64,000 nt of DNA. It comes from DAIQNV01 sp038748775. Its GTDB lineage: Bacteria > Planctomycetota > Phycisphaerae > Phycisphaerales > UBA1924. A program made the translations under genes and the position numbers. The stretch covers positions 1 through 64,000 of the forward strand of contig JBCDIT010000008.1 in the NCBI GenBank assembly GCA_038748775.1, in the 5' to 3' direction. The notes beneath the pieces were generated by a model, which saw nothing but the letters and a program-made list of their open reading frames with translations, was not told where the DNA came from and made no database searches. Positions 45,148 to 54,022 of the stretch are shown here, piece after piece. Numbering within the stretch: position 1 is the first letter of the stretch; the number at the start of each line of letters is the position of its first letter.

Positions 45148-45882
45148 TCACCCTTGGCTAAAGAACTTCGACTCCGAACCGAGTTGGTTCTTCAACCGAT
45201 CGTGCGCTCGCGCGCGGAGCATGTAGATAGCGCCGGGTGACCGGCCGAGCTGGGCCGCGACCTCGGCCGCCGACAAACCCTCAAGGTCGTACAGCCGAAC
45301 AACGCGCTCGTAGTCGGGCGGGAGCCGACTCAGCGCCGCTTCGATGAACTGCACGGCCTCGTCCATCGCCGCGACGCGGCTGGGCGTCGCGTGATCGGTG
45401 CCAAGCAGATCAACGAGCGCAACAAAGGAGTCGCGGCTCGAGGTTCCGGTTACCTGAACGCGTTTCTTCGGGTTTGGTCGCTTGGCCGCCTGCAAGCCCC
45501 GGATCGCATCGCGAAGGTTGTTCTCCGCAACCTGTGCGAGCCAGGCCATGAACGAGCCCGACCCTCTGGGCGTGAACTGATCGATGAGCTGGAACGCCTC
45601 GAGGTACGTGACCTGCATCACGTCGTCTTCTTCCAGGCTCGACCGCCACTGCTGGCTGATCTTCCCCTTCAGCCTCTCGCGCACCGGCGTTCCGAAGACC
45701 CGGAGCAACTCGGTCAGCGCGTCCTGGTCACCCTTCTTCGCCCGTTCGATCAGGTCAAGCTCATTCGGGCACAGCCCCAAAGCCTGCTGGGCGTAGACGC
45801 CCGCAGATTCAGGTGCCCCCGAGTCGGCTTCACCCGAGCCACTCGCCGAGCCAGCCCCGTCCGCTGAGCCTTCTGTTGTCAC
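45148..45882 (-). CDS. ECF sigma factor of the planctomycete kinase-linked type
   Basis: 244 residues from a GTG at 45882 with GGAG five bases upstream; an upstream ATG would add 12 residues. Region sigma-2 is near 80-130 (EEDDVMQVTYLEAFQLIDQF, then FMAWLAQVAENNLRDAIRGL). Sigma-4 is near 185-240 (ALSRLPPDYERVVRLYDLEG, then LSAAEVAAQLGRSPGAIYML). The first 40 residues are Gly/Ser/Ala-rich. In planctomycetes such factors sit beside a kinase that probably controls them by phosphorylation; here the kinase follows within 3 bp. No anti-sigma factor is present. Confidence 0.9.
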   Translation of the reverse strand: MTTEGSADGAGSASGSGEADSGAPESAGVYAQQALGLCPNELDLIERAKKGDQDALTELLRVFGTPVRERLKGKISQQWRSSLEEDDVMQVTYLEAFQLIDQFTPRGSGSFMAWLAQVAENNLRDAIRGLQAAKRPNPKKRVQVTGTSSRDSFVALVDLLGTDHATPSRVAAMDEAVQFIEAALSRLPPDYERVVRLYDLEGLSAAEVAAQLGRSPGAIYMLRARAHDRLKNQLGSESKFFSQG

Positions 45883-46098
45883 ACGCCATCTCCAGAACTT
45901 GAGCCGAACATGGCGCACGACACCCCTCTGGGCGTCCCGCCCGCCGACTTTCTGTAGTGTACGGATTGAAATTCAGATCGCAACGTGGGAATCACGACGG
46001 ATATCGGCCTCCAGGGCATCGCGATCAGCGTGAAAGCCGATACAACTAGATGTACAGCCGTCCGCCGCGGACCCACACGCAGCTCAAGAGGACCCCAC

Positions 46099-48894
46099 AT
46101 GCCCACCAACACCCGTTCCCGTCGCCGCCCTGGTTCCCTCGCTGCGGCGCTGCTTTCTGTCGCCGGCTTCGCCATGGCCGCCCAAGGGCAGAAGCCCGAG
46201 TTCCCGCCTCTCGAGAAGATCACCGACGGCTTCACCGAGGTGACCCCATCGCGTGACGGGGGCATGCTCAAGATCTGGATCAACGAGAAGACCGGCCAAG
46301 CCCTCGCCGAGTTGCCCCGCAAGCTGGAGCGGTCGCCGTTTTACCTGCTCCCCACCGTCGCCGCCGGTGACCGCGAGGCCGGTGTGTACGCCCCCTACGC
46401 GCAAGGCGGCCAGGGCGTTCGCCAGCTCTACTGGCGCCGTTACGACAAGACGCTCGCCCTGGTCCAGCCCCAGCAGGCCTATCGCTCGAGCGGCGACAAG
46501 GAGTCAAAGAACGCGACCGAACGCGTATTTACAGACTCCGTCGTCATGTCCATGCCCATCCTCGCAATGGGTCCGAACGGCGGCCCCGTCATCGATCTCG
46601 ATCAGATGCTTGTCGGCAACGCCAGCACCTGGCTCGGGGGCTTCGGCAGCCGCATGCAAACGCGGCTGATGTCGATCGACAAGGCGAAGGTGTTCCCGTA
46701 CAACGCCGAGATCGCGTTCGAAGTCCCTCGCGCGAACGGCAAGCTCGTGACCCTCCACTTCTCGCTCGGCCAGCCGCCCAAGAGCCCGGGATTCACGCCC
46801 CGGATCGCCGACCGCCGCGTCGGTTTCTTCTACACCGACTACACGGACCGTGCGAAGAACGACGGCGAGAGCCAGACCATCCGGTACGCAAACCGTTGGC
46901 ACCTTGAGAAGCGCGATCCATCGCTTCGCATGTCACCCCCAGCGGAACCCATTGTCTACTACATGGAGCACACCACCCCGGTCCGCTATCGTCGCTGGGT
47001 CCGCGACGGCATCTTGGCCTGGAACAAGGCCTTTGAGCAAGTCGGAATCGTGGGTGCTGTCGAGGTCCGCCAGCAGGACGCCACGACCGGCGCCTATATG
47101 GACATCGACCCCGAGGATATCCGCTACTCGTTCGTCCGCTGGACGAACGCGCACATGGGCTACGCGATCGGTCCGTCGAGCGCTCACCCGGAGACCGGTG
47201 AGATTTACGAAGCGGACATCGTCCTCGACGAAGGCTTCATCGGCGGATGGGCCGGTCTCGTGCTCGACACCGAGATCGCATCGATGGCCCTCGCCGGCCT
47301 TGACGCCGAGACGATGGCCTTCCTCGACGAGCACGACAGCTGGGACCCGCGGGTCCGTCTCGCGAACCCGGCGGACCGCAACGACGTGATCGACTACAAG
47401 ACCGCGATGCGCGAAGGACGCTCGTGGGAAGGCGATGTCCCCGCGACGATGCAGGCGACCAACGTCGCGATGACCTTCGAAGGGGCCCACGACGCGCTGA
47501 CCTGCTCGCACGCCGTGTGCCAGTCCATGCGATTCGCGGCCCTCAACATGGGCATGGCCCGAGCCGCGTTTGACATGGGCATCATGGGTGACCATACACC
47601 CGATGGCGAAGGGGAAGAGGCCGAAGAAGTCACGATGCTCGACGGCGTCCCCGAGGACTTCATCGGACCGCTGCTCCGCTGGGTCACGATGCACGAAGTC
47701 GGCCACACGCTTGGGCTCATGCACAACTGGAAGGGCACCAGCCGGTATACCTACGAAGAGATCAACAACACCCCGGAGAATGGCGGCATCATGGGCGAGG
47801 TTCCCTGGTCTGTCTCCGTCATGGACTACCCGGTGGTCAACATCGTCGTCGAGGACGGCAACCCGGAAATCGAGCAAGGCGATTACGCCATCCTTGATAT
47901 CGGCTCGTACGACAAGTGGGCGATCGAGTGGGGCTACACGTTCGATGATCCGAACGAGGTTGCCCGCAAGGCCGCCGATCCCGATCACGCCTTCCTTTCC
48001 GACGAAGGGTCGATGAGCCCGGATCCGCTCGCCAAGGTGTTCGACTTCGGCAAGGACCCGCTCACCCACGCCAAGAACCGCATCCAATTCGCCGACAAGT
48101 GGCGCGATGCGATCGAGGGCAAGATCGTCGAGGACAACGAGTCGTGGCAGAAGGCCCGCGAGGCGTACGGCCGCGCCCTTTCGACGAAGTTCAGCGCCGC
48201 GATGGGCGCCGCTCACTGGGTCGGTGGAGCCCACGTCAACAACTACCGCAAGGGTGATCCCGGTGCCACCGACCCGATCGTCCCCGCCGACATGGACACC
48301 CAGCGCAAGGCGCTCGCGTTCGTCCTTGAGCAAACCTTCCGCGATGAGGCGTACGGGATCACACCCGAACTCCTCGCCAAGCTCGGTGTCGACTCCTGGT
48401 GGGACGAAAACTTCGCCGCCCCTCGCGATTACCCGATCCACGACCAGGTCTTGGGCTTCCAGGCCGCGACGATGACCACCCTGCTGAACCCGACCCGTCT
48501 GCGTCGGGTCCTCGACAACGAAGTCCGCGTCCCCGCCGACGAAGACGCCCTGACCGTCCCCGAACTCTTAGAGACGATCCGGACCGAAGCTTGGAGTGAG
48601 CTCGAATCGCCGCGAGGTCGCTTCACCGCTCGCGAACCCATGATCTCGACGACCCGACGCAACCTGCAGCGTGAGCACGTCAGCCGCCTGATCGACCTCA
48701 CCCGCGGCTACGGCTGGGGCAGCGCTTCGGGCCAGGTCATCCGCCAGCTCGCCCGTCACGAACTCCGTGAGATGAAGGACGCGATCGAGGGCGCCAACGG
48801 CCGCTCGCTCGATCCGTACACCAGCGCTCACTTCGCCGACTGCATCGAACGCATTGAGAAGGCCCTCGACGCGAATTTCCTGCAGGTCGACTAA
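46099..48894 (+). CDS. Secreted zinc metalloprotease (DUF5117/DUF4953 type)
   Basis: 931 residues. The ATG at 46099 has GAGG upstream and gives a signal peptide (PGSLAAALLSVAGFAMAAQG); an earlier ATG at 45985 makes no signal. The N-terminal part (GFTEVTPSRDGGMLKIWINE, then FPYNAEIAFEVPRANGKLVT) matches DUF5117. The peptidase core holds the extended zinc site MHEVGHTLGLMHNWKGTSRY near 532 (HExxHxxGxxH). A C-terminal helical part (about 750-930) completes the known layout. These proteins occur in gut and marine bacteria; natural substrates are not known to me. It is divergent from the sigma factor. Confidence 0.9.
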   Translation: MPTNTRSRRRPGSLAAALLSVAGFAMAAQGQKPEFPPLEKITDGFTEVTPSRDGGMLKIWINEKTGQALAELPRKLERSPFYLLPTVAAGDREAGVYAPYAQGGQGVRQLYWRRYDKTLALVQPQQAYRSSGDKESKNATERVFTDSVVMSMPILAMGPNGGPVIDLDQMLVGNASTWLGGFGSRMQTRLMSIDKAKVFPYNAEIAFEVPRANGKLVTLHFSLGQPPKSPGFTPRIADRRVGFFYTDYTDRAKNDGESQTIRYANRWHLEKRDPSLRMSPPAEPIVYYMEHTTPVRYRRWVRDGILAWNKAFEQVGIVGAVEVRQQDATTGAYMDIDPEDIRYSFVRWTNAHMGYAIGPSSAHPETGEIYEADIVLDEGFIGGWAGLVLDTEIASMALAGLDAETMAFLDEHDSWDPRVRLANPADRNDVIDYKTAMREGRSWEGDVPATMQATNVAMTFEGAHDALTCSHAVCQSMRFAALNMGMARAAFDMGIMGDHTPDGEGEEAEEVTMLDGVPEDFIGPLLRWVTMHEVGHTLGLMHNWKGTSRYTYEEINNTPENGGIMGEVPWSVSVMDYPVVNIVVEDGNPEIEQGDYAILDIGSYDKWAIEWGYTFDDPNEVARKAADPDHAFLSDEGSMSPDPLAKVFDFGKDPLTHAKNRIQFADKWRDAIEGKIVEDNESWQKAREAYGRALSTKFSAAMGAAHWVGGAHVNNYRKGDPGATDPIVPADMDTQRKALAFVLEQTFRDEAYGITPELLAKLGVDSWWDENFAAPRDYPIHDQVLGFQAATMTTLLNPTRLRRVLDNEVRVPADEDALTVPELLETIRTEAWSELESPRGRFTAREPMISTTRRNLQREHVSRLIDLTRGYGWGSASGQVIRQLARHELREMKDAIEGANGRSLDPYTSAHFADCIERIEKALDANFLQVD

Positions 48895-48920
48895 CACCTG
48901 ACCGGCAACCTCATCCAACC

Positions 48921-48944
48921 AGAGCCGCCCACCGGGGCGGCTCT
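48921..48944 (+). terminator. Intrinsic terminator of the metalloprotease gene
   Basis: AGAGCCGCCC pairs with GGGCGGCTCT around ACCG, followed by TTCTTTG, 27 bp after the stop codon. Confidence 0.8.
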
Positions 48945-48954
48945 TTCTTTGCGC

Positions 48955-49149
48955 CTACGTCCGCTTGCGGTCCGTCCGAGTCCCGCCGTACGTACAGGCC
49001 TTCGCGTTGGCCTTCACCTCAGGGAAGCATGCGTCGCAGATGAACCGCCACGCCCCACCCTCGCATGTCCTCACGCGGTAAGCGCTGCAAACGTCCTGGC
49101 CGCACGCGTCGCGCACCCGGGTCACTTGACTCTTTGTCTTACGTTCCAC
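48955..49149 (-). CDS. Small Cys-rich protein downstream of the desaturase
   Basis: 64 residues from a GTG at 49149, 11 bp after the desaturase stop. Six Cys residues include a CGQDVCSAYRVRTC segment and FICDACFPEVKA, which could bind one zinc ion; the Lys/Arg-rich ends suggest nucleic-acid contact. No ATG and no strong ribosome site are visible, so it might be a chance frame. Tight spacing and Cys pattern favour a real gene. Confidence 0.45.
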   Translation of the reverse strand: MERKTKSQVTRVRDACGQDVCSAYRVRTCEGGAWRFICDACFPEVKANAKACTYGGTRTDRKRT

Positions 49150-49160
49150 GCGAGCGGGCG

Positions 49161-50141
49161 TCAGGCAGCCTTCTTTGCCTCAAGGCGTTCGGGCGTGGGA
49201 ACCCGCACCTTCCACGCCAGCCCGAGCAGTTGAAGGGTCCTGATCAGGATCCAGCTCGAATCGAACTGCCACCACTTCAAACCATGCCTGGCCGACGTCG
49301 GGAACGCGTGATGGTTGTTGTGCCAGCCCTCGCCGAACGCCAGGACGCCGACAATCGCATTGTTGCGGCTCTCATCGTGGCTCTTGTAAGCCCGGGTGCC
49401 CCAAAGATGACACACCGAATTCACGCTCCACGTAATGTGATGGACAAGCAACACCCGGACGAACCCGCCCCACACCAGCCCGAGCAGCGCGCCAGTCCAG
49501 CTCATGCTCACGAGCCCACCGATGACCGCAGGAATCACGAAGCTGATCACCATCCAGAGCGGGAACAGATCGCTCAGTGACTTCACGAGCTTGTCTTCCC
49601 GCAAGTCCACCACGTATCGCTCGAGACCTTTATCGGAGGTGTCGAGCATCCAACCGACATGCGCACGCCACGCGCCGAGGAGAACGCCCCGAATTCCGTG
49701 ACCGTGACCGTGCGGCGAGTGCGGATCGAGTTCGTGATCGCTGTGCTGGTGATGCGCACGATGGAACGCCGCCCAGCGAAGGATCGAACCCTCGACCGCC
49801 ATCGACCCCGCGATCCCGAGGATCGTTCGCATCGTCGGCCCACACTCGAAGCTCTTGTGGGTGAAATAGCGATGGAACCCCACCGTCACGCCCAGCCCGG
49901 TCACGATGTACATCCCGAGCAGGAGACTCAGTTCGAGCCAACCGACCCCCCAGCCCCACGCGTACACGACCGCACCGATGAACACGACGAACGGAAGCAG
50001 GATCGCGGTCAGGTTCACGACACGATCCGCGATGGGCAACGCCCCAACCAGAGAGTGATTCGACTTTGAGGGCCGAGCTGCCGGTTCGACGGAGGCATCG
50101 ACAACGGGTGCGACCACCCGGGATCCAGTCGCTGTGGACAT
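49161..50141 (-). CDS. Membrane acyl-CoA (delta-9 type) fatty acid desaturase
   Basis: 326 residues from the ATG at 50141 (AGGGGA upstream). The three His boxes of the di-iron membrane desaturases are present: HRYFTH, HRAHHQHSD, and GEGWHNNHHAFP. Four membrane helices in two pairs: LTAILLPFVVFIGAVVYAWG with the following LLLGMYIVTGLGVTVGF, and VISFVIPAVIGGLVSM with GALLGLVWGGFVRVLLV. It inserts a cis double bond into membrane acyl chains with O2 and a ferredoxin or cytochrome b5-like donor; the donor is not in the window. Its 5' end lies 147 bp from the msrB stop, with a stem-loop between. Confidence 0.92.
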   Translation of the reverse strand: MSTATGSRVVAPVVDASVEPAARPSKSNHSLVGALPIADRVVNLTAILLPFVVFIGAVVYAWGWGVGWLELSLLLGMYIVTGLGVTVGFHRYFTHKSFECGPTMRTILGIAGSMAVEGSILRWAAFHRAHHQHSDHELDPHSPHGHGHGIRGVLLGAWRAHVGWMLDTSDKGLERYVVDLREDKLVKSLSDLFPLWMVISFVIPAVIGGLVSMSWTGALLGLVWGGFVRVLLVHHITWSVNSVCHLWGTRAYKSHDESRNNAIVGVLAFGEGWHNNHHAFPTSARHGLKWWQFDSSWILIRTLQLLGLAWKVRVPTPERLEAKKAA

Positions 50142-50241
50142 CGTGTCCCCTGGCAAGACCCGAGGCGTCAACTCACGCGGCTGGGCCCGTCGGGTCAGCC
50201 CCATCCGCTACCGGTGATCGAAACGGGCGGATCCCCGCGAC

Positions 50242-50273
50242 CATCGATGGGGGCAGCGTAGCCGCCCCCCGAT
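50242..50273 (-). terminator. Stem-loop at the end of the arg-msrB unit
   Basis: GATGGGGGC-GC and GC-GCCCCCCGATG pair with one internal mismatch around GTA, 15 bp past the msrB stop. No T-run follows in the leftward direction, so it is a weak terminator or an mRNA end stabiliser. Confidence 0.4.
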
Positions 50274-50287
50274 GTCCTTGCTGAAAT

Positions 50288-50689
50288 TCAGCCTTTGGTT
50301 TCGGGCACAAGCCGAATCGCGGCAGAATTGATGCAGTACCGAAGCCCCGTCGGGGGCGGGCCGTCGGGAAACACGTGCCCCAGGTGAGCCCCGCACCGCT
50401 GGCAGCACACCTCGGTCCGGACCATGCCGTGGGATCGGTCTTCGTGCTCGCTGATCGTCTTCGCCTCGTTGGAGCGAAACGAGGGCCAACCGCACGCCGA
50501 GTGAAATTTCTCACCCGCCTCGAAGAGGGTTTCCCCGCAAACGATGCATGCGTACGAACCCTGCTCCGAAGTGTCGGTGTACTCGCCCGACCCTGGCGGC
50601 TCCGTGCCGGCCTCTTGCGTCACGCGCCATTGCATCGGCGTGAGACGCTTCCTGAGTTCTTCACGATCGACTTCGAATTTGTCGCCCAT
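50288..50689 (-). CDS. msrB: Peptide methionine-R-sulfoxide reductase
   Basis: Reduces methionine-R-sulfoxide in proteins. 133 residues: CIVC and CQRC form the zinc site, GWPSF and GHVFPDG the substrate pocket, and the catalytic Cys lies in RYCINSAAIRL. A Cys in the usual resolving position is not obvious, so thioredoxin may act directly. It starts 9 bp after the GNAT gene that closes the arg cluster and is probably its last cistron, an unusual neighbour for arginine genes. Confidence 0.95.
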   Translation of the reverse strand: MGDKFEVDREELRKRLTPMQWRVTQEAGTEPPGSGEYTDTSEQGSYACIVCGETLFEAGEKFHSACGWPSFRSNEAKTISEHEDRSHGMVRTEVCCQRCGAHLGHVFPDGPPPTGLRYCINSAAIRLVPETKG

Positions 50690-50698
50690 GCACCGACG

Positions 50699-51238
50699 CT
50701 AGCCCGCGACAGCCGCCGCGGCTTCGGCCAACCCAGCGATGCGACGCATCGCCGTCCGTTCAATGAACGATCGTCCCGGCTCGAGTACGACACGCTGCAC
50801 GAACGCCTGGGGAAGTCGTCTCGGATCGACAGCCTCGAATCCGTGTTTGGCGAAGAACGTCGGTTCCTTTGTCAAGAGCACCAACTCGTCGACGCCCAGC
50901 CTCGTCGCACGCTCAAGCACCGCACGCATCACGATGCGGGACACGCCTGTGCCCTTGCGTGCCGGATCGACAACCACGCTCCGGACCTCTGCCAATCCTG
51001 GGACCACGACGCTCAACGCGGCGCACCCCGCGACGGTGTCCGCCCCATCGCGTGCGACGACGAACTGCCCCAAGTGCGCACGGACTTCCGCCTCGCGGCG
51101 CCGAAGCGTCAATCCGGTGTCAGCCCATAGATTGACAAGCCGCGTGATGCCGCCGACGTCGCGGTCCTCGGCCGCGCCGGCGGCCTCGGGCGGAAGCACG
51201 ACGACCGGATCGACTTGTGAATGCTCCGTCGAAGTCAC
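50699..51238 (-). CDS. argA: GNAT acetyltransferase, probable N-acetylglutamate synthase
   Basis: 179 residues. GNAT core: VAGCAALSVVVPGLAEVRSV, then VVDPARKGTGVSRIVMRAVL (acetyl-CoA loop) and ELVLLTKEPTFFAKHGFEAV. The 'LTKEPTFFAKHGF' stretch is characteristic of the short, stand-alone N-acetylglutamate synthases (also annotated ArgA), which lack the kinase-like domain of the E. coli enzyme. The start overlaps the argH stop by four bases (ATGA), as the last arg gene of the operon. It supplies N-acetylglutamate to ArgB. The substrate assignment is by motif and context. Confidence 0.82.
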   Translation of the reverse strand: MTSTEHSQVDPVVVLPPEAAGAAEDRDVGGITRLVNLWADTGLTLRRREAEVRAHLGQFVVARDGADTVAGCAALSVVVPGLAEVRSVVVDPARKGTGVSRIVMRAVLERATRLGVDELVLLTKEPTFFAKHGFEAVDPRRLPQAFVQRVVLEPGRSFIERTAMRRIAGLAEAAAAVAG

Positions 51239-52662
51239 GCCCCGACCCCCTCGTCCGCGAGCCTCGCACGCGCCGCGCGAACCGCCTCACGGACCCGCTC
51301 CGGGGATGTCCCCCCCAGCGCCGCGCGGCGACCGAGGGCGTTCGCGACGGTGAGCCATTCCCTCACGTCGTCACCGACCCGCGGTTCGATCGCCCGGATC
51401 TCATCGGTCGAAAGGTCCTGAATCTCAACCCCTTGTTCCGCGGCCGCGTTCACAACCGCGCCGACGACGCCGTGAGCCTCCCGAAACGGAATACCCTGCT
51501 CGACGAGATGATCAGCGAGTTCGGTCGCGAGTGAACCACCCAACGCCGCGGCCTCCCCGGTTCGTTCGGTCTCAAAGGCGATCCCGTCGAGCGCAACATC
51601 GAGTAGCCGCAGGCACACGCTCGCTTCATCCATCGCGCGGAACAGCGGGGCCTTATCTTCTTGAAGGTCTTTGTTGTATGCGAGCGTTAGGCCCTTGACC
51701 GCGACCGACACCTGGACGAGCGCCCCGAGAAGGCCGCCGGCCTTCCCGCGGAGGAGTTCCATCGCATCGGGGTTCTTCTTCTGGGGCATCAGGCTCGACC
51801 CGCTGCACACGTCGTCGCCCATGCGCACGAATCCGAACTCCGCAGACGCGAAGACGACGAGTTCCTCGCCAAGCCGGCTCAGATGGACCCCGCACAGCGA
51901 CAGCGCCGAGAGCGCCTCGATGACGAAGTCGCGATCGCTCACCGCGTCGAGGCTGTTCGCGCACGCGCGTCCGAAACCCAGGTCGTGGGCGAGTTCACGT
52001 CGATCGATGGCGAAGGCCGTGCCGGCAAGCGCCGCGGATCCGAGCGGACACGCGTCGACGCGGTCGTACACGTCGAAGAGCCGATCGGAATCCCTGGAAA
52101 GCATCGCTTCATATGCCAAGCACCAATGCCCGATCGTCACCGGCTGCGCACGTTGAAGGTGCGTATATGAGGGCATCGGATCGGCCGCGTAGCGTTCTGC
52201 GAGGTTGATCAGCCGTGTCCGAACCGTCGCGAGTTCGGCGAGCCGTGCTTCGATGGCCCGCTTGGTCCAAAGCCGGAAGTCGGTTGCGACCTGGTCGTTC
52301 CGACTCCGCCCGGTGTGCAGCTTCTTGCCGAGATCGCCGACACGAGCAACCAACTGCTGCTCGACCCACGTGTGCACGTCCTCCGCACCAGACTCAACCG
52401 GCGGCGACGGAAGCGACCTCGCCTCCTCGAGAACGCTCACGAGCCCATCACGGATCGAAGCGACTTCGTCGGGGGTGAGCACACCCGCCTTGCCCAAGGC
52501 ACCCGCCCAAGCGACCGAACCCTCGATGTCCTCCTCAACCAACCGCCAGTCGACCGGGAGTGAGTCGTTGAGCGCACGGAACGCTTCCGCAGGCGGCACG
52601 CTAAAGCGACCGCCCCACATCGCTTCTGCTTGCCCCCCGGACGTCTCGGCCGTGCCGTTCAC
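51235..52662 (-). CDS. argH: Argininosuccinate lyase
   Basis: Splits argininosuccinate into arginine and fumarate. 475 residues with the fumarase-superfamily signature GSSLMPQKKNPDAMELLRGK near 285, WGGRFSVPPAEAFRALNDSL at the start, TGRSRNDQVATDFRLW near 117, and YTHLQRAQPVTIGHWCLAY with the catalytic His near 160. The start codon follows directly after the argG stop with no gap, and its own stop overlaps the next gene. Confidence 0.97.
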   Translation of the reverse strand: MNGTAETSGGQAEAMWGGRFSVPPAEAFRALNDSLPVDWRLVEEDIEGSVAWAGALGKAGVLTPDEVASIRDGLVSVLEEARSLPSPPVESGAEDVHTWVEQQLVARVGDLGKKLHTGRSRNDQVATDFRLWTKRAIEARLAELATVRTRLINLAERYAADPMPSYTHLQRAQPVTIGHWCLAYEAMLSRDSDRLFDVYDRVDACPLGSAALAGTAFAIDRRELAHDLGFGRACANSLDAVSDRDFVIEALSALSLCGVHLSRLGEELVVFASAEFGFVRMGDDVCSGSSLMPQKKNPDAMELLRGKAGGLLGALVQVSVAVKGLTLAYNKDLQEDKAPLFRAMDEASVCLRLLDVALDGIAFETERTGEAAALGGSLATELADHLVEQGIPFREAHGVVGAVVNAAAEQGVEIQDLSTDEIRAIEPRVGDDVREWLTVANALGRRAALGGTSPERVREAVRAARARLADEGVGA

Positions 52663-53997
52663 TCAGACCGCCTTGCCTTCCTTGATGATCGGATCGTCGA
52701 CCGGAGCTTCCTTCGGCTCGACCACCGGGCCCGTCCTGGGCCCGACAACCGGCGCTACACCACGCTGGTCGGTCAGGTCTGACTTCTTGCTCTCTGCCAG
52801 TTTGAACCCGTTGAAGGCCGCGATCCGCTCCGGAAGCGTCAGCAAACGGATGAACCCCTCGGCATGTTTCTGGTTGTACACCTCGTCGGCACCGAACGTG
52901 GCGAAATCCTCGCTGTACAGGCTGAACGCACTCTTGCGCTTCACCGTCACCGCGCGGCCCTTGTACAACCGGACCGCGACCTCGCCGGTCAACCGGCCCG
53001 CGATCTCCTCCGCCGCGGCGCTGATCGCCGTGCGGACGAACGTGAACCAGCGGCCGTCGTAAACGAGCCTCGCGAACCGAACGCCGAGTTCTTCCCGCAG
53101 AGCGAGCGTCTCGCGGTCGAGGCAGAGTTCCTCGAGCCCCCGCAAGGCCTCGACGACCACCGTGCCGCCCGGGGTCTCGTACAACCCTCGGCTCTTCATC
53201 CCGACGCACCGGTTTTCGACCAGATCGATCCGCCCTACGCCGTGCTTACCGGCGAGGGTGTTCAGTTGATCGACGAGCTCGTGCCCCGCCAGACGCTGTC
53301 CGTTCACGCTCACCGGTCGGCCGTGCTCGAACCCGATGGTCACGTCTTCGGGATCGTCCGGCGCCTCGGATGCCTCGACGGTCAGCATCCACGCGTCCTC
53401 GGGCGGTGCGTTCCAGGGATCCTCGATCGATCCGCCCTCGTGGCTGATGTGCCAGAGGTTTCGGTCGCGGCTGTAGATCTTCTCAAGGCTGCTCGTCGTC
53501 GGGATGTCGCGACCTTTGAGATAGTCGAGCAACTGCTGGCGGCTGCGCATCTCCCACTCGCGCCAGGGGGCGATGATCTTGAGGTCCGGGCCGAGAGCAG
53601 CGAACCCCGCCTCGAAGCGCACCTGGTCGTTGCCCTTACCGGTACACCCATGGGCCACGGCCGATGCGCCGACCTCTCGAGCGCATTCGACCTGGGCCTT
53701 TGCGATGACCGGGCGAGCGATCGACGTCCCCAAGAGGTATCGCCCCTCGTACACCGCTCCGGTGATCAGCGTCGGGTAGACGTACTCCTCGATGAACTCT
53801 TGTCGAAGATCGACCACCTTGCAGTCGACGGCACCCGAGGCTTTGGCCTTCTCCTCGATTCCCTCGAGTTCCTCAGCCCCCTGCCCCACGTCGGCGACGA
53901 AACACACCACTTCGCATTGGTAGTTCTCGACCAACCAGGGCACGATAGCCGAGGTGTCGAGCCCGCCCGAATACGCCAGAACAACGCGTTCGCTCAT
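52663..53997 (-). CDS. argG: Argininosuccinate synthase
   Basis: Joins citrulline and aspartate using ATP. 444 residues: PP-loop VLAYSGGLDTSAIVPWL at the start, VAHGCTGKGNDQVRFEAGF near 115, and PWREWEMRSRQQLLDYL near 145. The catalytic core ends near 400 (PERIAAFNGFKL). About 40 extra Pro/Val/Lys-rich residues follow (APVVGPRTGPVVEPKEAPVD), longer than the usual 400-residue enzyme; the tail has a low-complexity look and no known motif. It lies 25 bp after argF. Confidence 0.96.
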   Translation of the reverse strand: MSERVVLAYSGGLDTSAIVPWLVENYQCEVVCFVADVGQGAEELEGIEEKAKASGAVDCKVVDLRQEFIEEYVYPTLITGAVYEGRYLLGTSIARPVIAKAQVECAREVGASAVAHGCTGKGNDQVRFEAGFAALGPDLKIIAPWREWEMRSRQQLLDYLKGRDIPTTSSLEKIYSRDRNLWHISHEGGSIEDPWNAPPEDAWMLTVEASEAPDDPEDVTIGFEHGRPVSVNGQRLAGHELVDQLNTLAGKHGVGRIDLVENRCVGMKSRGLYETPGGTVVVEALRGLEELCLDRETLALREELGVRFARLVYDGRWFTFVRTAISAAAEEIAGRLTGEVAVRLYKGRAVTVKRKSAFSLYSEDFATFGADEVYNQKHAEGFIRLLTLPERIAAFNGFKLAESKKSDLTDQRGVAPVVGPRTGPVVEPKEAPVDDPIIKEGKAV

Positions 53998-54022
53998 CCC
54001 ATCTCCCTCAATCAGCAGGCCG

